Positions 6,551 to 14,285 of a DNA stretch of 14,433 nucleotides are shown here, piece by piece. Position 1 is the stretch's first letter, and each line of letters starts with the position of its first letter. The position numbers were made by a program, and so were the translations under genes. Source of the stretch: CBDAPI01 sp964565865 (GTDB taxonomy: Bacteria; Acidobacteriota; UBA6911; RPQK01; CBDAPI01); contig CAZMGM010000051.1 in the NCBI GenBank assembly GCA_964565865.1, positions 1 through 14,433 on the forward strand. The letters are read 5' to 3'. Under the pieces are notes generated by a model. That model saw only the letters and a program-made list of their open reading frames with translations. It searched no databases and had not been told where the DNA came from.

Positions 6551-6584
6551 CTCCGTGATTCCGTGTCTCCGTGGTTCATTCCCC
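6551..6584 (-). repeat. Right arm of 34-nt inverted repeat (CCGTGTCTCCGTGGT type)
   Basis: Its reverse complement matches 5908-5941 at 30 of 34 positions. A further short stretch (6585-6591) also pairs with 5900-5906 with one mismatch. Confidence 0.8.
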
Positions 6585-6624
6585 TCTCCGCAGCGCCAGA
6601 TTATCCTGATACGAAATACCCTCA

Positions 6625-6668
6625 GGGAGAAAACGCTCGAAAGAACCGAATTCCTGAGCATTTCTCCC
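6625..6668. repeat. Imperfect hairpin in the right-only part of the element
   Basis: GGGAGAAAACGCTC (6625-6638) pairs with GAGCATTTCTCCC (6656-6668) with one mismatch and one bulge. It lies in the ~94 nt of the right arm that has no equivalent on the left. Confidence 0.45.
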
Positions 6669-6701
6669 GGTAACACCCGAGCGGTCACCCACAGATTCTG
6701 C

Positions 6702-6718
6702 GGAGGAGCCTGAAAATG
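6702..6718 (+). promoter_or_regulatory. Transposon-supplied RBS and regenerated start codon of the GH89-like gene
   Basis: GGAGGAG (6702-6708) lies inside the right terminal inverted repeat of the element, 7 nt before ATG 6716. The ATG itself is the last three bases of the TGAAAATG duplication. The present translation signal of the downstream gene is thus a junction of element and host DNA. Confidence 0.75.
6711..6718. repeat. 8-bp target-site duplication, right copy of larger element
   Basis: TGAAAATG, identical to 5867-5874, directly follows the right terminal repeat and overlaps the start codon at 6716. Confidence 0.88.
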
Positions 6719-9451
6719 AGATTCAGAAAGTTAATAGTTATTCTATTTGCTGCCATTCCCTTGGTTTCGGGGGGGGTAGCGCTGGCAGCGTTAAGGACAT
6801 ACCCGGGTGAGGTTACTCAAGAACAGGTGGATATTACGGTTACCGAAGGAGGAAAAGCGAGAGCCGTAGTCCTTTTAGGAGAGAACTCAACATGGCTCGA
6901 GAATCGTGCCGCGGAAGAGTTAGTTAAGTATATTAAAGAAATAAGCGGAGCATCCCTGAAAACAGTAAAAGGGATTTCCCCGGAGGATAACAATATTATT
7001 CTCATTGGAAGAAGGGAGACCAATCCCGCGATTAAAGAACTTTGTGATAAAGGAATGATAAGACTTTCTTCAGACTACCCGGGATTGGACGGTTTTATCG
7101 TTGAGAGTTTGGATTACCAGGCTAAGAATTATCTCATTCTCGGCGGCAGCCAGGATAGAGGTACTCTTTACGCAGTTTACCATTTTTTAGAACATTTCTT
7201 AAAGGTAGGATTTTTCTGGGACGGTGAAAGGATTCCTGAAATAAAGACAATTAGACTGCGTGAAATCAGTTTAGCGGAAAGACCCCGTTTTGCCATCCGG
7301 CAATACTTACAAGGCGGCCCCTTTAGCTACACCACCAATTACTGGGACTGGAAAGATTGGAAGAGCGAATTGGACTGGATGGCTAAGAAGAAGATAAATT
7401 GCATTATGCCGCCGCATGCCTACCGACCCAAAGATTATATTATCCGGCCTTCAGGAACGATTTTTAGAAGAAGTATTATTGACTACGCCCACAAGTTAGG
7501 CATGGCGTGTATCGGCATGCATATTGCCGACCTGAACCTGGATTCTATTGCTGACTATATGGGCGACGCGCGGCCAGGTGGCTGTGACCCTGGTGACCAT
7601 ATCTATCAAATCCATCCGAACCCGGAGAAGAAATGGGAGAGCAATCCAGAAGAGTTTAGAGAGTGGGCTATAAGTTATGCCAAACAGAGAGTTAATGACC
7701 TGGAGGTAAGCGATCCCGAAGGAATTTACTACATGAGCGGGTGGGCCATCACCTTTGACCCATTCTACTGGAGCAAGGAGGTTGTAAAGGAGTTCTTGGA
7801 GTGTTTCCCAAAGGATAAGCTTTTATACTATGACTTAGCTTGCGGGTATGATCCAAAGTATCAGGACTATAATTACTTCCACGGGAAGAACTGGGCATTT
7901 GGTGTTGTCCATACGATGGGTAACATGAACCAGCTCCATGGGGATATGCGGTATTTGATGCGGAAAGCCAAGGAGGTAGTGGCCGACCCCAGAGCAGAAA
8001 ACTGTATTGGCTTTTTCATTCAGCCGGAGAGTATTCACCATAACACGCCCTACTTTGAGCTGGCTGCAAGACTTGCCTGGAACCCGGAGCAGGTTGATAT
8101 GGACGATTTTCTCCTTCAATTTGCGCGCTGTCGATACGGGGAGGATTCCGCGGACAACATGGCGGCGGCGTTACGGAAACTGGTGGATAGCGTCTATTCC
8201 GTAAATGGCTGGCATACTCCGCTTTACCAGGTGGACCGCACGGCCCTCTCTGTTTCGCCGGTCGCTCTTGACAACCCCTACTTTCAACGGGTCTTTGAAC
8301 GAAACGGCTCCCGTTTTATTCCGGCCCTGAAAGAGGCGCTGGAGATTGGCTTCCGTGAACAAGAGAGACAAGAAGGCAACAGGCTCTACCGCAATGACCT
8401 TCTGGACATCAGCCGTGCTTACGTTCGGGAGCTTTTCGATTACCATATTGTTCAGGTGATATCCGCTTATCTTAAGGAAGATGAAATCTCCCTCCATAAG
8501 GAAATAGGGGTATGCAGGGCATTACTGGCGGCCATGGAGGATGTGCTCTCTGCCAGGAAGGATTCATGGTTGAAGAGCGAATTTGAAAGAGCCCTCAAGT
8601 TCAAAGAGGCGTATGGCCGGGAGACAGGACTTGATCAGGTCACTGATGACGGTCTCAAGCGGGCGATCAGGTCCTGTTATAAGGGGTTCGGCTGGACTAA
8701 TTACAGGCGCAGCGACATCTATGAATTGTTCTCCGTCAAGTATAAGAGCGCTATCGAGTCTTTCTTCAAGGCTCTGGAGCGAAACTATGGGTCCGGCAAG
8801 GAGTGGCCCGAGATTGAGGGAGAACTCGGGCATGAGGAGATAGAAAAAGACTGGCTGGAAAAGGGATTTGAGCGCGGGGATGTGGAATACAGGGAGAAGT
8901 CACTGGAGGCAATCCGGCTGATGGCCGAAGAGATTTTCAGGAGAGAAGAGGGCCCCTATGGCTCTATATATGCTTCAGAAGATGCGTCAGACTTCAGTGT
9001 GAAGAGAACCGGTTGGCAGGAAGATTTCCGCGATGTCAGTGATTGGGATCTGGAGCGTCCTGAGGCGGGCAGTTTCACAAGCGACGGCAAGATCGCTTCC
9101 ATGAATTGCAGGTCAAAAGATTTTCGTTGCCGGACGGCGGTTTCAATTCCCCTGCAAGAATATCCTATCTTCGGTTTTAAGGTGAATGCGATCTACCGCG
9201 AGCCGTTTGTCAGTGTCTATTGGACGGATGGATCAACGAATCTCTTCAGGAACACCGTATTCGGAGGAGCTGACAAGCAAGGCCTTAACGAGTATCGAAT
9301 AAACCTGTATGAATACCTTTCCCTGTATGGCGAACCGGAAACCGTGGTCATGATTGAGCTGAATGATGACTGGAGGCGTCCCCACCCATACAGGTTTTCA
9401 TCTTTCCAGTGGCATTGGATGAGATTTGCCGGCTGGGGTCCTCGTCTTTGA
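6716..9451 (+). CDS. Secreted alpha-N-acetylglucosaminidase-like protein (GH89-like), divergent
   Basis: 911 aa. Residues 1-25 are a signal peptide (MRFRKLIVILFAAIPLVSG...ALA-A). Residues ~35-180 form the alpha/beta N-domain common to GH67/GH20/GH89-type enzymes (WLENRAAEELVKYIKEISGA, NIILIGRRETN, LILGGSQDRGTLYAVYHFLE). The barrel (~185-500) carries NAGLU-like motifs: NYWDWKDWKSELDWM, CIMPP, VVHTMGNMNQLHGDM and FFIQPESIHHN, with E438 matching the nucleophile of the GH89 TPEG(I) motif. ELAARLAWNP and RCRYGE follow as in NAGLU. Residues ~500-760 are helical, and ~770-911 form a beta-rich, probably carbohydrate-binding, domain. The DTFNE loop holding the GH89 acid/base is not recognisable. Predicted substrate is terminal alpha-linked GlcNAc or a related sugar, outside the cytoplasm. 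Start and RBS were remade by the upstream transposon. Confidence 0.8.
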   Translation: MRFRKLIVILFAAIPLVSGGVALAALRTYPGEVTQEQVDITVTEGGKARAVVLLGENSTWLENRAAEELVKYIKEISGASLKTVKGISPEDNNIILIGRRETNPAIKELCDKGMIRLSSDYPGLDGFIVESLDYQAKNYLILGGSQDRGTLYAVYHFLEHFLKVGFFWDGERIPEIKTIRLREISLAERPRFAIRQYLQGGPFSYTTNYWDWKDWKSELDWMAKKKINCIMPPHAYRPKDYIIRPSGTIFRRSIIDYAHKLGMACIGMHIADLNLDSIADYMGDARPGGCDPGDHIYQIHPNPEKKWESNPEEFREWAISYAKQRVNDLEVSDPEGIYYMSGWAITFDPFYWSKEVVKEFLECFPKDKLLYYDLACGYDPKYQDYNYFHGKNWAFGVVHTMGNMNQLHGDMRYLMRKAKEVVADPRAENCIGFFIQPESIHHNTPYFELAARLAWNPEQVDMDDFLLQFARCRYGEDSADNMAAALRKLVDSVYSVNGWHTPLYQVDRTALSVSPVALDNPYFQRVFERNGSRFIPALKEALEIGFREQERQEGNRLYRNDLLDISRAYVRELFDYHIVQVISAYLKEDEISLHKEIGVCRALLAAMEDVLSARKDSWLKSEFERALKFKEAYGRETGLDQVTDDGLKRAIRSCYKGFGWTNYRRSDIYELFSVKYKSAIESFFKALERNYGSGKEWPEIEGELGHEEIEKDWLEKGFERGDVEYREKSLEAIRLMAEEIFRREEGPYGSIYASEDASDFSVKRTGWQEDFRDVSDWDLERPEAGSFTSDGKIASMNCRSKDFRCRTAVSIPLQEYPIFGFKVNAIYREPFVSVYWTDGSTNLFRNTVFGGADKQGLNEYRINLYEYLSLYGEPETVVMIELNDDWRRPHPYRFSSFQWHWMRFAGWGPRL

Positions 9452-9695
9452 TCGGAAGGACGGCAGAAAAGACGGTGGCGGCACACGTTCATCTAATATG
9501 AGTCAATTCGCGTAACCAGGTGCAATATGCTTGCCCGTGCATCGCATCCGTGAAAGTAGATGGTGACGAAGGGGTGGACCAGGCGAACCTGGAAAAGGTG
9601 CGGGGCGGCGCTTCTCGGAGGCAGCATTCAGGATTACGAAGCCGGATTCCCGCCTCTGTTTCAAGCAACCGGTGCCGTTGAGGAAAAACAGGTAC
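9452..9695. other. Intergenic region upstream of the mannosidase operon
   Basis: 244 nt without a credible gene. A small hairpin with a CGAA loop (CCAGG-CGAA-CCTGG, 9579-9592) is visible. No confident -35/-10 pair or terminator is seen, though position suggests the promoter of the three-gene operon lies here. Confidence 0.4.
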
Positions 9696-12341
9696 ATGAG
9701 CAGGAAACACAGACTTCATCTCGTTTCCCATACCCATTGGGACCGTGAGTGGTATTTGAGCTTTCAACAATTCCGGATGCGGTTGGTCGACATGGTTGAT
9801 TCGCTTCTGGATACCCTCGATGCCGATGAAGCATACCGCCATTTCATGCTTGATGGGCAGACGATTATTCTTACTGATTACCTGGAAATCCGGCCCGAAA
9901 ACGAACAACGGCTGAAGGAACATATCCGCACAGGAAAGATCCTTATCGGTCCATGGTATAATCTGCCCGATGTATTCCTGGTAAGCGGTGAGTCCTTAAT
10001 CCGCAACCTCTTCTGGGGTCACAAGAGTGTGCCGGACTGGGCGCCGGTCACCAAGGTAGGATATCTGCCGGATCAGTTTGGACTTATCTCACAGATGCCG
10101 CAAATCCTGCAAGGCTTTGGCATTGATAGTGCGATAATCTGGCGCGGCCTGGGCATTTCCTGGGAGAAGACGAAGTCGGAGTTTGTCTGGCGCGGGCCTG
10201 ACGGCACAGAGGTCCTTGCCCATCGCCTGCCGCCCCGGGAGGGCTACTTCAATGCGGTGGACTTGCCTCAGGAAACGGATCAGGTCCGGCGCAAGGTCGA
10301 GGAGTTAACGGAACAACTGCGCCGTTACAGCTCCACCAATAACCTGTTGTTGATGAATGGACAAGACCATCGGTTCGCCCAGGAGCACATACCCGCTCTG
10401 ATAAAGCAGGTAAACCGGCTATTGAAAGATGCCAAAATCATTCACAGCTCCTTGCCGTTGTTTATTCAAAGTCTAAAGAAGTCAACGCCGCGCCTGAAAA
10501 CCGTCAAGGGAGAGTTCTACAGCGGCCGATACACCCGTGTTCATCCCGGGGTGCTGTCCTGCCGGATCCACCTGAAGCAGGCCAATACCCAGACAGAGCA
10601 CCTTCTTCAGAAATGGGCTGAGCCTTTCTCCGCCTTGGCGTGGGTGGAAACCGGATCCTATCCCAAGGCTTTCCTGGACCTGGCGTGGAAATATCTTCTC
10701 CAGAACCACCCTCATGACAGCATCTGCGGCTGCAGCATAGATCAGGTGGGTGAGGATATGATGACCCGCTTCTCCAATGCCCGGCAGGTAGGCGAAGAGC
10801 TGTCCTCAAAGGCCCTCCAGCAGATAGGTGCGCAGATTGACGCATCTTTTCTTCAGGGCGACGAAACCGCGCTGGTGGTGTTTAATTCCCTCAACTGGTC
10901 AAGGTCGGATTGGGTCCAGGCAGAGGTTACCTTTCCCGTGGAGATGAAAGTAGAGACCTTCCGCCTGGAGGACACCCAGGGAAATCCTATCCCTTACTAT
11001 CTGCATCGGAGCGAACCTTATGTTCATTTTTTCAATCCGGCCAAATACCTGGATTTTGAGAAAAGAAGCCGTTTTGAAATCTCTTTTCTGGCGGAGAATC
11101 TTCCGTCCCTGGGATACAGATGTTATGTGATAAAACCCGGCGCGGCTCCCCGCCCCCCCGCGACGCCTCACCTGTTATCCCCACGACAGAATGTCCTGGA
11201 GAATGAGCATCTAAGGGTAGTGATCGGGGAAAACGGCACCTTTGACTTGTTGCACAAGAAGAGCGGTGTCGTTTGTGAGGGTTGTCACTATTTTGAGGAC
11301 GGAGCGGATAAAGGGACGCTCTTCAACTATTCCTATCCGGAGCATGACAGGGTTATTACCAGCCTTAAGGGAGATGCTTCGGTAACCCTGATGGAAAACA
11401 CGGCATTCTTCGCCCGCTATAAAATCGAAATCGCGTTGCTTCTTCCTCTTCGACTCTGTTCTGACCGCAAAAGAAGGAGCAAGGAATTGATCCGTTATCC
11501 GATCACCAGTTATGTCAGTCTCTGTTCCGACGTCCCGCGTGTGGAGATTGAGACGCATCTCAGAAACCGGGCTAAAGACCATCGTTTACGGGTTCTTTTC
11601 CCTTCAGGAATTAAAACAGATTCGTCTTATGCGGAAGGACAATTCGATGTTGTGAGGCGTCCGGTTGAGGTGCCGGGTGCCGTAGATTGGGCGGAAGACC
11701 CGATGCCGACCTATCCACAACGTACCTTTGTGGACGTGCATGATGAAGCCTCAGGACTGGGACTTCTCAACCAGGGTTTGCCCGAATATGAGGTCAAGGA
11801 TGACAGGCATCGCACCGTTGCCCTGACCCTCTTGCGTTGTGTCGAGTGGCTTACCGCGCCCGGTGTGCTTACCGTCCGCACGCACAAGGGGGAGCCTTTC
11901 TGGCAGCATAGCCCCGGCGGGCAGTGCCTCGGCGATTATGTTTTTCATTACGCGCTCTATCCTCACTCCGGAAACTGGCAGACAGCCAAGGTTTACCGGC
12001 AGGCTCATCAGCATAACACAGGCTGCCGCGCGATTCAGGTGGACAGGCATAGCGGCAGACTTCCGGCGGAACAATGTTTTGTCAGCACAAGGCCGGATAC
12101 TGTGCTTGTCAGCTGTTTTAAGAAGGCCGAAACAAGAGATTCCCTGATACTAAGACTGTTCAATATTTCAGGCAGGAAGGTTCAGGCAAGGGTGAGGTTT
12201 CACAGGAATATTGAAAGTGCGTACCTCGTGAACCTTAACGAAGAGAGAGAGGGGAAACTGATAGTAAGAGACGGAACGCTATCTTTTCCCATGCCGGGGA
12301 AAAAGATTTGTACGATCGAATTGTCAAGGAGCAGCGAATGA
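9696..12341 (+). CDS. GH38 alpha-mannosidase (cytoplasmic; MngB-like size)
   Basis: 881 aa from ATG 9696; a GTG at 9672 would add 8 residues but has no RBS. TGAGG lies at 9679-9683, a rather long spacing. There is no signal peptide: the protein opens MSRKHRLHLVSHTHWDREW. Family-38 zinc and catalytic residues are all present: H14 and D16 (HTHWD), the nucleophile D126 (YLPDQFGLISQMPQIL) and H340-D341 (NHPHDSICGCSID). The N-terminal barrel (~1-260), the helical middle (~270-370) and the C-terminal beta-sandwich domains are complete, and length matches bacterial enzymes such as E. coli mannosylglycerate hydrolase. It hydrolyses alpha-mannosides, probably imported oligosaccharides or mannosyl conjugates. 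The stop overlaps the next start as ATGA. Confidence 0.93.
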   Translation: MSRKHRLHLVSHTHWDREWYLSFQQFRMRLVDMVDSLLDTLDADEAYRHFMLDGQTIILTDYLEIRPENEQRLKEHIRTGKILIGPWYNLPDVFLVSGESLIRNLFWGHKSVPDWAPVTKVGYLPDQFGLISQMPQILQGFGIDSAIIWRGLGISWEKTKSEFVWRGPDGTEVLAHRLPPREGYFNAVDLPQETDQVRRKVEELTEQLRRYSSTNNLLLMNGQDHRFAQEHIPALIKQVNRLLKDAKIIHSSLPLFIQSLKKSTPRLKTVKGEFYSGRYTRVHPGVLSCRIHLKQANTQTEHLLQKWAEPFSALAWVETGSYPKAFLDLAWKYLLQNHPHDSICGCSIDQVGEDMMTRFSNARQVGEELSSKALQQIGAQIDASFLQGDETALVVFNSLNWSRSDWVQAEVTFPVEMKVETFRLEDTQGNPIPYYLHRSEPYVHFFNPAKYLDFEKRSRFEISFLAENLPSLGYRCYVIKPGAAPRPPATPHLLSPRQNVLENEHLRVVIGENGTFDLLHKKSGVVCEGCHYFEDGADKGTLFNYSYPEHDRVITSLKGDASVTLMENTAFFARYKIEIALLLPLRLCSDRKRRSKELIRYPITSYVSLCSDVPRVEIETHLRNRAKDHRLRVLFPSGIKTDSSYAEGQFDVVRRPVEVPGAVDWAEDPMPTYPQRTFVDVHDEASGLGLLNQGLPEYEVKDDRHRTVALTLLRCVEWLTAPGVLTVRTHKGEPFWQHSPGGQCLGDYVFHYALYPHSGNWQTAKVYRQAHQHNTGCRAIQVDRHSGRLPAEQCFVSTRPDTVLVSCFKKAETRDSLILRLFNISGRKVQARVRFHRNIESAYLVNLNEEREGKLIVRDGTLSFPMPGKKICTIELSRSSE

Positions 12342-13393
12342 CACTGAGCATAGGAGTGGTGGGAGCCGGGGTGGTGAGTCAGTACCACATCGAGACCCTG
12401 TGTCAATGTGAGCAGGCAACCGTAGCGGCCGTGGCAGATCCCGCAGAGGAGGTCCGGAAGGAAACGGCTGCCCGCCACGGAATCGCCAGGACGTATGCGG
12501 ACTACAGGGAGATGTTGGACGATGCGGGTATAGACGTAGTCTATGTTTGCGCCCCGAACTGGCTCCACCGCGAAATGGCCATGAATGCTCTTGCTCTCGG
12601 CAAGCACGTTATCTGTGAGAAGCCCCTCGCCATGAATGCCGCAGAAGCCGATGAGATGATCTCCGCTGCCCGAAAGATGAATAGAAAGCTCTTTGTCGCC
12701 GAAAATCATCGTTACCTGCCCGAGAACAGGAAGGCTACCGCGATTCTTCATGAAGGTGGCATCGGCAGGCCGTTCCTGTCTACCTCCTGTTTCATCGGTA
12801 ACGAGTTCGAAAGGATGTCGGACAGAGAACACTGGAAGGGAACCAGGGAGAAATCGGGCGGCGGCGTGATTATTGATAACGGTCCTCATGTCTTCGACAC
12901 CGTGATCAATTGGCTAGGCGAAGTGAAGTTTGTCAGCGCGACGGGGAAGCGGCTTCTGGTTCCAACCGACAACAAGGAGGAAGACACGGGGATTGTATTG
13001 TTGGAATTCGACAGCGGTGTCATCGCCGAGGTAACCCTCACCTTCTCCGCGAGGTATTGCGGCTTCCCTCAGGAGTATCGGGGGGCCGGGGTGAGGTGCG
13101 ATGTATACGGCGAAAAGGGGGCGCTGCACCTGTCACTGGGTGACGACTTCCCGCTCGTCGTCGTGGATAAACACGGCCGCAGGGGTCTCCGGCGGACGGA
13201 GATGGAGCGTGAATACGGTCTCGATATGGACGAGCACTTCGTCGAATGCATCCGCCGGAACCGGGAACCTCTGGTCACCGCGTGGGACGGCAGGCAGGTG
13301 CTGGCGGTAATCGATGCTGCCTATGAATCCATTCGAACGGGAAGAAGGATCGAACTTGGTGCCGATTCAGGAGGCGGGGGCTGTGTTAACTGA
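12338..13393 (+). CDS. Gfo/Idh/MocA family NAD(P)-dependent sugar oxidoreductase
   Basis: 351 aa, full length. Start ATG 12338 has AAGGAG at 12326-12331 (6-nt spacing) and a 4-nt overlap with the mannosidase stop, indicating translational coupling; an upstream TTG at 12308 is less likely. The N-terminal Rossmann fold shows IGVVGAGVVSQYH (dinucleotide loop) and CAPNWLHREMA. The catalytic lysine is K95 in CEKPLAM. The C-terminal alpha/beta domain has GGGVIIDNGPHVFD with D180 and H184 as the usual catalytic pair. The family oxidises or reduces a sugar hydroxyl (glucose, inositol, 3-keto-glycosides). Substrate is unknown; partnership with the next gene suggests oxidation before isomerisation or elimination. 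GC is higher than in the first half of the window. Confidence 0.93.
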   Translation: MTLSIGVVGAGVVSQYHIETLCQCEQATVAAVADPAEEVRKETAARHGIARTYADYREMLDDAGIDVVYVCAPNWLHREMAMNALALGKHVICEKPLAMNAAEADEMISAARKMNRKLFVAENHRYLPENRKATAILHEGGIGRPFLSTSCFIGNEFERMSDREHWKGTREKSGGGVIIDNGPHVFDTVINWLGEVKFVSATGKRLLVPTDNKEEDTGIVLLEFDSGVIAEVTLTFSARYCGFPQEYRGAGVRCDVYGEKGALHLSLGDDFPLVVVDKHGRRGLRRTEMEREYGLDMDEHFVECIRRNREPLVTAWDGRQVLAVIDAAYESIRTGRRIELGADSGGGGCVN

Positions 13394-14285
13394 AGAACAG
13401 TTTTGTTTCAACGCCTTTTGGTGGGAGAACCTGAACAGCGAGGGCGCTGTTCGTGAGGTGGTGGACGGCCTCGCTGCGATAGGGTATCGGGCCGTGGAAT
13501 GGAAGGAGACGAGCTTCGAGGGGGGCGCGAAGCTGGCGGAGGGGTTTGAGTGGGCCGCCAGGGTATCTAGAGGTGCGGGACTTGATGTCTCCGATTTCGT
13601 CATCCTGCGGGACATATCCGATCCGGATCAGGACCTCTCATCGAATGTCGAGGATGTGAAGGATGCGATTCGGGCAGCAGCGGGAGCCGGCGTGGACAAG
13701 CTCAATATCGTCACCGGAGCCGCCCCTAAGGAAGCAGCATCCGGAGAGTGGTTTGTCCCTCCGGCCGACTGTGAAGCCCGGGGTTGGGAGACTCTGACCC
13801 GGTCGCTGGAGGAGCTTCTTGCCGTGGCTGAGAAAGAAAAGCTGCGGCTGGTGCTGGAGGCCTGTGTGGGGAACCTGGTGCACGACTACTTTTCCACGCT
13901 TGAGCTGTTCCGCCGGGTGGATAGTGACTACCTGTGCCTGACCTTGGATCCCTCTCACTATCTCCTGTATCGCAACGACCTGCCGTACGCCGTTTCACAA
14001 CTCAAGAATAAGGTGAAACACGTCCATCTGAAAGACTCCGCTGGGCGACCGGGTGTATTCGGCAAGGACTTTCTTTTCCCGATCCTGGGGGAGGGGGCAA
14101 TCGACTGGCTGAAGTTCTTTCGGGCTCTGGATGACACGGGATACGGGGGTTACCTCTCAGTAGAGTTCGAGAGCTTCAAGTATATGCACGAGGTACTGCA
14201 CAACGATTACCTGAAGGCGGCTCGACTCAGCAAGGAATCACTCGACTGTCTCTTCACGGCCTACAAAGAGAGCATATCTCAGTGA
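13383..14285 (+). CDS. Second sugar isomerase/epimerase-like TIM barrel (AP_endonuc_2 family)
   Basis: 300 aa. The start chosen is GTG 13383: GGAGG at 13370-13374 is 8 nt upstream, and the overlap with the oxidoreductase stop is 11 nt. The ATGs at 13314 and 13323 would add a low-similarity tail buried in the previous gene. The metal quartet of the fold is visible: E159 (VLEACVGN), D189 (LDPSHYL), H213/H215 (HVHLKD) and E261 (SVEFESF), plus GEGAIDW, a motif shared with IolE/hydroxypyruvate-isomerase-like enzymes. Co-translation with the Gfo/Idh/MocA gene implies consecutive steps on one substrate: isomerase, epimerase, dehydratase or 3-keto-glycoside lyase. It is not a close copy of the 1145-1981 barrel. 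Confidence 0.9.
   Translation: MLTEEQFCFNAFWWENLNSEGAVREVVDGLAAIGYRAVEWKETSFEGGAKLAEGFEWAARVSRGAGLDVSDFVILRDISDPDQDLSSNVEDVKDAIRAAAGAGVDKLNIVTGAAPKEAASGEWFVPPADCEARGWETLTRSLEELLAVAEKEKLRLVLEACVGNLVHDYFSTLELFRRVDSDYLCLTLDPSHYLLYRNDLPYAVSQLKNKVKHVHLKDSAGRPGVFGKDFLFPILGEGAIDWLKFFRALDDTGYGGYLSVEFESFKYMHEVLHNDYLKAARLSKESLDCLFTAYKESISQ

Larger units (their letters stand above)
5875..6710. mobile_element. Non-autonomous ISL3-like element carrying a GxxExxY gene (mobile insertion cassette)
   Basis: The left terminus 5875-5899 (GGGTCTTCCGCAGAAT, then GTGGGTG) and the reverse complement of the right terminus 6710-6686 (GGCTCCTCCGCAGAAT, then GTGGGTG) agree at 22 of 25 positions. Exact 8-bp direct repeats TGAAAATG (5867-5874, 6711-6718) flank them. 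Termini and duplication length match the 184-bp element at 2190, so one transposase probably moved both. No transposase gene lies inside; the cargo is the GxxExxY gene at 6066-6411. In order inwards there are a 34-nt repeat pair (5908/6551), two perfect hairpins (5947-6032, 6444-6530) and a 16-nt purine/pyrimidine pair (6039/6420). About 94 nt (6592-6685) on the right have no left counterpart. The span includes a 10-N scaffold gap, so the true length is unknown but slightly greater or smaller than 836 bp. Confidence 0.87.

Noticed and set aside
5889..6713. Long open frame spanning the element, the gap and both hairpins
   Set aside because: Only residues from the ATG at 6066 to the gap match a family; upstream it translates repeats and downstream it reads the wrong frame of the GxxExxY gene and the right hairpin.
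9672..9695. GTG 9672 as the mannosidase start
   Set aside because: No RBS precedes it and the extra residues fall outside the usual GH38 N-terminus.
9489..9923. Minus-strand frame across the mannosidase start
   Set aside because: It overlaps the firmly identified GH38 N-terminus and shows no recognisable domain.
13314..13382. ATG 13314/13323 as start of the last TIM-barrel gene
   Set aside because: It would bury 80 nt in the oxidoreductase gene without an RBS, whereas GTG 13383 has GGAGG at good spacing and a family-like N-terminus.
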